Shown here one piece after another: positions 50,201-52,749 of a DNA stretch of 52,749 nucleotides. Under the pieces are notes generated by a model. It was not told the origin of the DNA, did no database searches, and saw only the letters and a list, made by a program, of their open reading frames with translations. The position numbers and the translations under genes were made by a program. Where the stretch lies: the NCBI GenBank assembly GCA_016650295.1, contig JAENWA010000106.1, positions 1 through 52,749 on the forward strand, given 5' to 3'. Each line of letters starts with the position of its first letter. Position 1 is the stretch's first letter. The DNA comes from Desulfuromonadales bacterium. GTDB lineage: Bacteria; Desulfobacterota; Desulfuromonadia; Geobacterales; Pseudopelobacteraceae.

Positions 50201-51293
50201 CGGAGCGGGACATGTCGAGGGAACGGCGCTGCTGACCCTGGACGGCTGGCGGGTGACGAAATACCAGGGAACCGTAAGCGGTGAAAACTTCCAGACCGTC
50301 AATTTTCCCGAACTCCAGATCAGGAGCTCCCCGAAGCTCCGCTTTGAAGGAACGCCTCAAAAACTTGTTGTGCGCGGTGAACTGAGCCTGCCGGAACTGA
50401 ATATCGTCGGGACTCAGTCGCGCACGGTTATCGCGCCCAGCAGCGACGTCATCCGCGAGGGAAGGGTCGCGCCGCCTGCCGGGAGATCAGGGAGTTCACC
50501 CCTGGCTCTGGATGTTCAGATCCGGCTGGTGCTCGGCGACAAGGTCTATGTCAAGGCTTCGGGCATCGACGCCCAACTGGGCGGAGCCCTGGATCTGTCA
50601 TTTAACAGTCTCGACCGGATCACCAGCGCCGGCGAGGTCAAGGTGGTCAAAGGGAAATACCGGACCTATGGGGTGAATCTTGATATTGTCCGCGGACGCC
50701 TGTTCTTCGCCGGCGGCCCCATAGAACGACCGGCCCTGGATTTTCTGGCCCTGCGCACTATTGGCGACGTGCGGGCCGGTGTGACGGTGACAGGCACTCT
50801 CAAAAAACCGATCACCAAACTCTACTCCGAGCCGGCCATGCCGGACGTGGATGTCCTGGCCTATATCGTCCTCGGCCATCCGCTCGGCAGCAGCACCGCA
50901 CAGGCCAGCCTCCTGGTCCAGGCCGCCGGCGCACTGCTCACCTCCAGCCAGGCCGGGACTCTACAGGAAAAAATAAAAAATCAACTTGGTTTGAGTACTC
51001 TGGAGATCAAGGGTGGGGTCGGGGGAACCCCCAGTGTCATGGGGTACAAGCCGCTCCAGGTAACCGCTCCGGGAGCCATACCAACAACACAGCAGCCCGG
51101 CATCACCGAGACGGTGCTGACTGTGGGCAAGTATTTGACCCCGCAGTTCTATGTCAGTTACGGCAAGTCGCTGTTTACCGGAAGCAGTCTGTTCATGCTG
51201 CGGTATGATATTTTCAAACATTGGCAGATCGAAACCCAGACCGGCATCGACGAGAGCGGCGCGGATCTCTACTACAAGATTGAGTTTAAGTAG
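47289..51293 (+). CDS. tamB: TamB, inner-membrane-anchored intermembrane transport protein
   Basis: A 1334-residue protein with an N-terminal anchor helix (FITLTGMAIALIVWLTA) and then a very long run of beta-strands (AsmA/TamB type) expected to form a hydrophobic groove across the periplasm. The C-terminal DUF490/TamB domain (about 1030-1334) includes LGDKVYVKASGIDAQLGG, the GKYRTYGVNLDIVRGRLFF stretch, PDVDVLAYIVLGHPL and a final barrel-like region (QFYVSYGKSLF; DLYYKIEFK). It starts GTG at 47289, overlapping tamA by 4 nt; the pair is the standard tamAB operon. The gene is followed by the right copy of the inverted element. Confidence 0.93.
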   Translation: MKRMTKKRLAAAAFITLTGMAIALIVWLTATTQGARWLLSPAIPLSGISFSTEKVEGRIIDHLLLRGVRVGLAHQKLELDTLELRWKPLLLLTGTIAAQELLINGVRIQDDAPPDNKPPDLSWPRVPKAGQLFDGRIMKLRVTNLSYRHLQEQPLQITSMAGSVTWQDDHLSVTDLTAESPLGRIAGSASAGFRYPSLTSDLDVILTQPLAQMNRFSLKTSPDRSAGPEPFAGSITLAGGSGTRKLLELSGDVGLAKNALNLRSLRLTMSGRKGVLTGDGSLAFTARDSLLSLKIKAAGLDLAPELNMATDISGTLTVAGTLDSYRGDFTLVNQGQGWRQTTVTAVCQGTRDGMRIAPLNARLLDGTLAGNLDMEWRDGFVMHGVLNGRDLNPARLAADWKGVANFNAAGNLAWSAQTALSGSVSATLLESRLHGQELTGDLQADFAGDNLSLTRLALHGKGFDLHASGELDQRLALTARVSDFSRLIPGAAGTLQSEGWLRWHDRQLSGAIVGTGSRLAYAGTRIAAANLNARLDPGPGYPMHVAATLRDVLYQGYSLNAVTLAADGTLERHTLNATLRSGDAEARLNLAAGYTGGVWQGELSRLAGRDVNGPWTMTAPAAFAVSSGKLSLSPLALTAGTAEHLDVAVDLTLNPLLGQVRANWSGLNLARANPWLKDMRITGKSHGSVRMGFLPDKRLTLAGSADGSGTFSGQGRSITIQRSLLNFDGSEQGLRVTVELATTDGGRAKGTFTSKVPFRLVVPEKGELAAEVSGIDMALLKPWLPADTGLEGHISGRASGSMLPEQRFELNGTAQLSGGTFHQQRPDGELLLAFSSANASWEWRREALSGTLSLTTVDHGQLRASFQLPLAARFPVAVNPGGPLQASLVGQVQEKGIITTLFPGLVQESSGALDTDLVVNGTWETPQITGKLRLSKAGAFLPTAGIHLKDVQLEARLEKNLIFIDSFKALSGAGHVEGTALLTLDGWRVTKYQGTVSGENFQTVNFPELQIRSSPKLRFEGTPQKLVVRGELSLPELNIVGTQSRTVIAPSSDVIREGRVAPPAGRSGSSPLALDVQIRLVLGDKVYVKASGIDAQLGGALDLSFNSLDRITSAGEVKVVKGKYRTYGVNLDIVRGRLFFAGGPIERPALDFLALRTIGDVRAGVTVTGTLKKPITKLYSEPAMPDVDVLAYIVLGHPLGSSTAQASLLVQAAGALLTSSQAGTLQEKIKNQLGLSTLEIKGGVGGTPSVMGYKPLQVTAPGAIPTTQQPGITETVLTVGKYLTPQFYVSYGKSLFTGSSLFMLRYDIFKHWQIETQTGIDESGADLYYKIEFK

Positions 51294-51371
51294 GGGGAAA
51301 AAGGATGAGGGATGAGGGATGAACAGAAGCGAGAAAGACTAACCAGACCACGGGCAGTGCAGTCGGAACGA

Positions 51372-51559
51372 TATGACTTGCTGTTTGACTTTAATGCGGT
51401 AATAGTTTAGTAACTCTTTGTACCTTCGGAGGTTTTTCAATTCTGTATTGATATTTTCATGAGGGCGAAATGGCAGTCTGTTTCCAGCATCCCTGTGATG
51501 ATCAAAAGCCGCTGTGATCAGTATTTCTGCTGATTCAGCGGCTTTTTTATTTTTTACGG
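51372..51559 (-). repeat. Right copy of the ~187-bp inverted element (IR-R)
   Basis: Inverted partner of 3937-4123: the minus strand from 51492 down to 51372 aligns with 4003-4123 without gaps at roughly 87% identity, and the hairpin part (51504-51548) matches over CAGCGGC, ATCAG/CTGAT and the loop CAGAAATA. A ~15-bp patch between the two parts has diverged. The repeat ends at both copies near a CGG/GGG, after which the sequences are unrelated. Confidence 0.85.
51504..51550 (+). terminator. Terminator downstream of tamB (inside IR-R)
   Basis: AAAAGCCGCTG-tg-ATCAG, 8-nt loop, CTGAT-t-CAGCGGCTTTTTTATTTTTT on the plus strand: a G+C-rich stem followed by a long T-run, a standard rho-independent terminator. 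It would stop tamAB transcripts 210 bp after the gene. Confidence 0.8.
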
Positions 51560-51663
51560 TCGGCGCCGGAATTTTTGGTTTTTCAGCATTCCTGCGGGGT
51601 GGAAACAGAGAGGGGTAAAAGGATGAATTATGAGAGATGAGTTTCAACCTTCATAATTTTTTT

Positions 51664-52596
51664 TCACAGATCCAGCGGACTTCTTGGTTCCTTCACCGTC
51701 CTGATCGGGACGCAATGGGTATAGATCATGGTGGTCTTGAGGCTGGAATGTCCCAGCTTTGTCTGAATGGTGCGGATGTCATAGTTGGCCTGTACAAGTG
51801 GGTTGCGTACGAATGCCTGAAGGTGTGCGCGGTGACCCGCTTAGGGATTTTCGCCTTGCGGACAGCCCGGTTGAGCGCCCGCTGAAAATCTGATTCATGG
51901 AGGTGGTAACGCCGCAGTTCGCCGGTTTCCGCTGCAACCGTCAGATTCCTTTGCGGGAAAACCCACTGGTAGCTGAAATCCTTCGGCGCTTTCGGATATT
52001 TCTTCTCTCTATCGTCATCCAGAAATACCCCGGCATACCCTGCTGCCAAATCCTTTTCGTGCAGCTCGCCAACCATCCGGATCTGCTCTTTCAATTCCGG
52101 TGTAATCAATTCAGGGATCGGCAGAGTCCGGTCCTTTTTCTCCTTGCCGTGTGCCAGAAGCACCCCGGCGGCGAAGTTGAAATCTCCCATCCGGATTTGC
52201 AGACATTCAAACAGCCTTAAACCGCAACCGAACAGCACTTGTACAAAGAGATAGTACGGGTAATACAACTGCGCCACGATGGCTTCGATCTCCTCCATAG
52301 AGAGCACCATCGGAATGTAGAGCGACTTCTTCGCCCTCGGTATATCCCACATGCCTGCCGAAATCTATCTTCAAAGCATGGCGGTAAAGAAACAGCAATG
52401 CGTTGAATGCTTGATTTTGTGTCGAAGCCGCCACTTTGCACTTAACCGCCAGAAACGTCAGGTACTCTTTGACATCGGCTGCTGATAGTTCCTGGGGCGG
52501 TTTGCTTTTCAGAAAGCGTTGGAATTGCCGAGACCATAGCGCATACGTCTTGAGAGTCCCCTCTGTGCCAATATAGCTGAGACATTTACCTCCCAT
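51664..52596 (-). pseudogene. intI: Integron integrase (IntI), two frameshifts
   Basis: Three frame segments join into one IntI-type tyrosine recombinase. N-terminal segment: TLKTYALWSRQFQRFLKSK to LFLYRHALKIDFGRH. After a frameshift near 52345: PRAKKSLYIPMVLSMEEIEA, the first Arg in FGCGLRLFECLQIRMGDF, then the integron-specific extra helix region (AGVFLDDDREKKYPKAPKDF, SYQWVFPQRNLTV, RRYHLHESDFQRALNRAV) and [12 protein letters not shown] second frameshift near 51800 leads to [20 protein letters not shown] and TMIYTHCVP with the nucleophile Tyr, ending TGA at 51664. All catalytic residues are encoded but not in one frame. The N-terminus may also be short: an in-frame stop precedes the ATG at 52596. 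Confidence 0.85.
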
Positions 52597-52630
52597 TTAA
52601 TTAGAGTAGAAGGCGGGGAGGTTTTAGACT

Positions 52631-52749
52631 ATGGCCGTACGTATTGTTAAGCCCGTTTCAGAGAGAGAGGGAGCCCGGAGGGCGAGCGCGCTCTCTGAAA
52701 CGGAAGCAGCGGAATCACAAACCAAGTCGCCGGTGATTCCTGATCCCGA
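52631..52749 (+). CDS. Unknown protein, N-terminal fragment at the window edge
   Basis: Open for 39 codons to the window end from ATG 52631, with GGGGAGG 9 nt upstream: MAVRIVKPVSEREGARRASA then LSETEAAESQTKSPVIPDP. Too short to name; hydrophilic. It diverges from the broken intI. The segment 52653-52703 contains perfect 13-bp arms CCGTTTCAGAGAG / CTCTCTGAAACGG with an inner GCCC-GGA-GGGC stem, either chance within coding sequence or a structured recombination site. Confidence 0.4.
   Translation, partial: MAVRIVKPVSEREGARRASALSETEAAESQTKSPVIPDP

Noticed and set aside
52646-52703. attI or terminator at the GTTAAGC plus inverted-repeat segment
   Set aside because: It lies within an open frame that has a good ribosome-binding site and runs off the window; one core box is not enough to call attI. 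Kept only as a remark.

Overview
The window looks like a chromosomal stretch of a Geobacter-type desulfuromonad (Geobacterales). This is inferred from gene content and style: a TreS-maltokinase fusion, a giant NdvB, PAS-histidine kinase architecture, perfect -24/-12 (sigma-54) promoters, REP/RAYT debris and 9-nt tandem repeats inside coding sequence. It is not a species call.

Layout. (a) 1-3927 is an accessory border. It holds the 5' end of a group II intron (minus strand), an AT-rich NrfJ-like gene with its own terminator, an AT-rich unknown gene that begins just inside an attC-like site, a truncated REP-associated transposase with a palindrome, a perfect 26-bp palindrome and a frameshifted parB. 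(b) 3937-4123 and 51372-51559 are two inverted copies of one ~187-bp hairpin-bearing element, which frame about 47 kb. (c) 4206-6075 has an ABM-domain remnant and a triheme cytochrome c behind a -24/-12 promoter. (d) 6159-18424 is a minus-strand alpha-glucan/trehalose operon: treZ, a GH57/DUF3536 protein, treY, malQ and treS-mak. (e) 18425-24660 carries two plus-strand stress operons: a small membrane protein, a triple-BON protein, a CoA-disulfide-reductase-like enzyme and a beta-barrel; then Spy/CpxP-like proteins and a Tyr/Arg-rich protein. (f) 24793-29350, minus strand: kup, a PAP2 lipoprotein and a DUF3943-like protein. (g) 29853-39971: a second triple-BON protein and the 3067-aa cyclic beta-1,2-glucan synthase NdvB. 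(h) 40425-45431: a His-rich mini-lipoprotein, CsbD, a histidine kinase lacking its phospho-acceptor His, a DUF1003 remnant, a YihY/BrkB protein and three small envelope proteins. (i) 45493-51293: tamA-tamB. (j) 51664-52596: an integron integrase (intI) broken by two frameshifts; a further gene runs off the right edge.

The most striking signal is a shared regulatory code. Five sigma-54 promoters (18709, 22727, 29752, 40262 on plus; 29506 on minus) each have the same ~33-bp motif (CATATATG, then an AGTTATG-like block, then TGACGG) whose start lies 124-127 bp upstream of the -24 element. At 29601-29658 the motif is a large palindrome that serves two divergent promoters at equal distance. This points to one enhancer-binding protein, not encoded in the window, that switches on BON proteins, CsbD, Spy-like proteins, a DUF3943/PAP2 pair and perhaps NdvB. 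Together with trehalose synthesis, Kup and cyclic glucan synthesis, the block reads as an osmotic/envelope-stress island.
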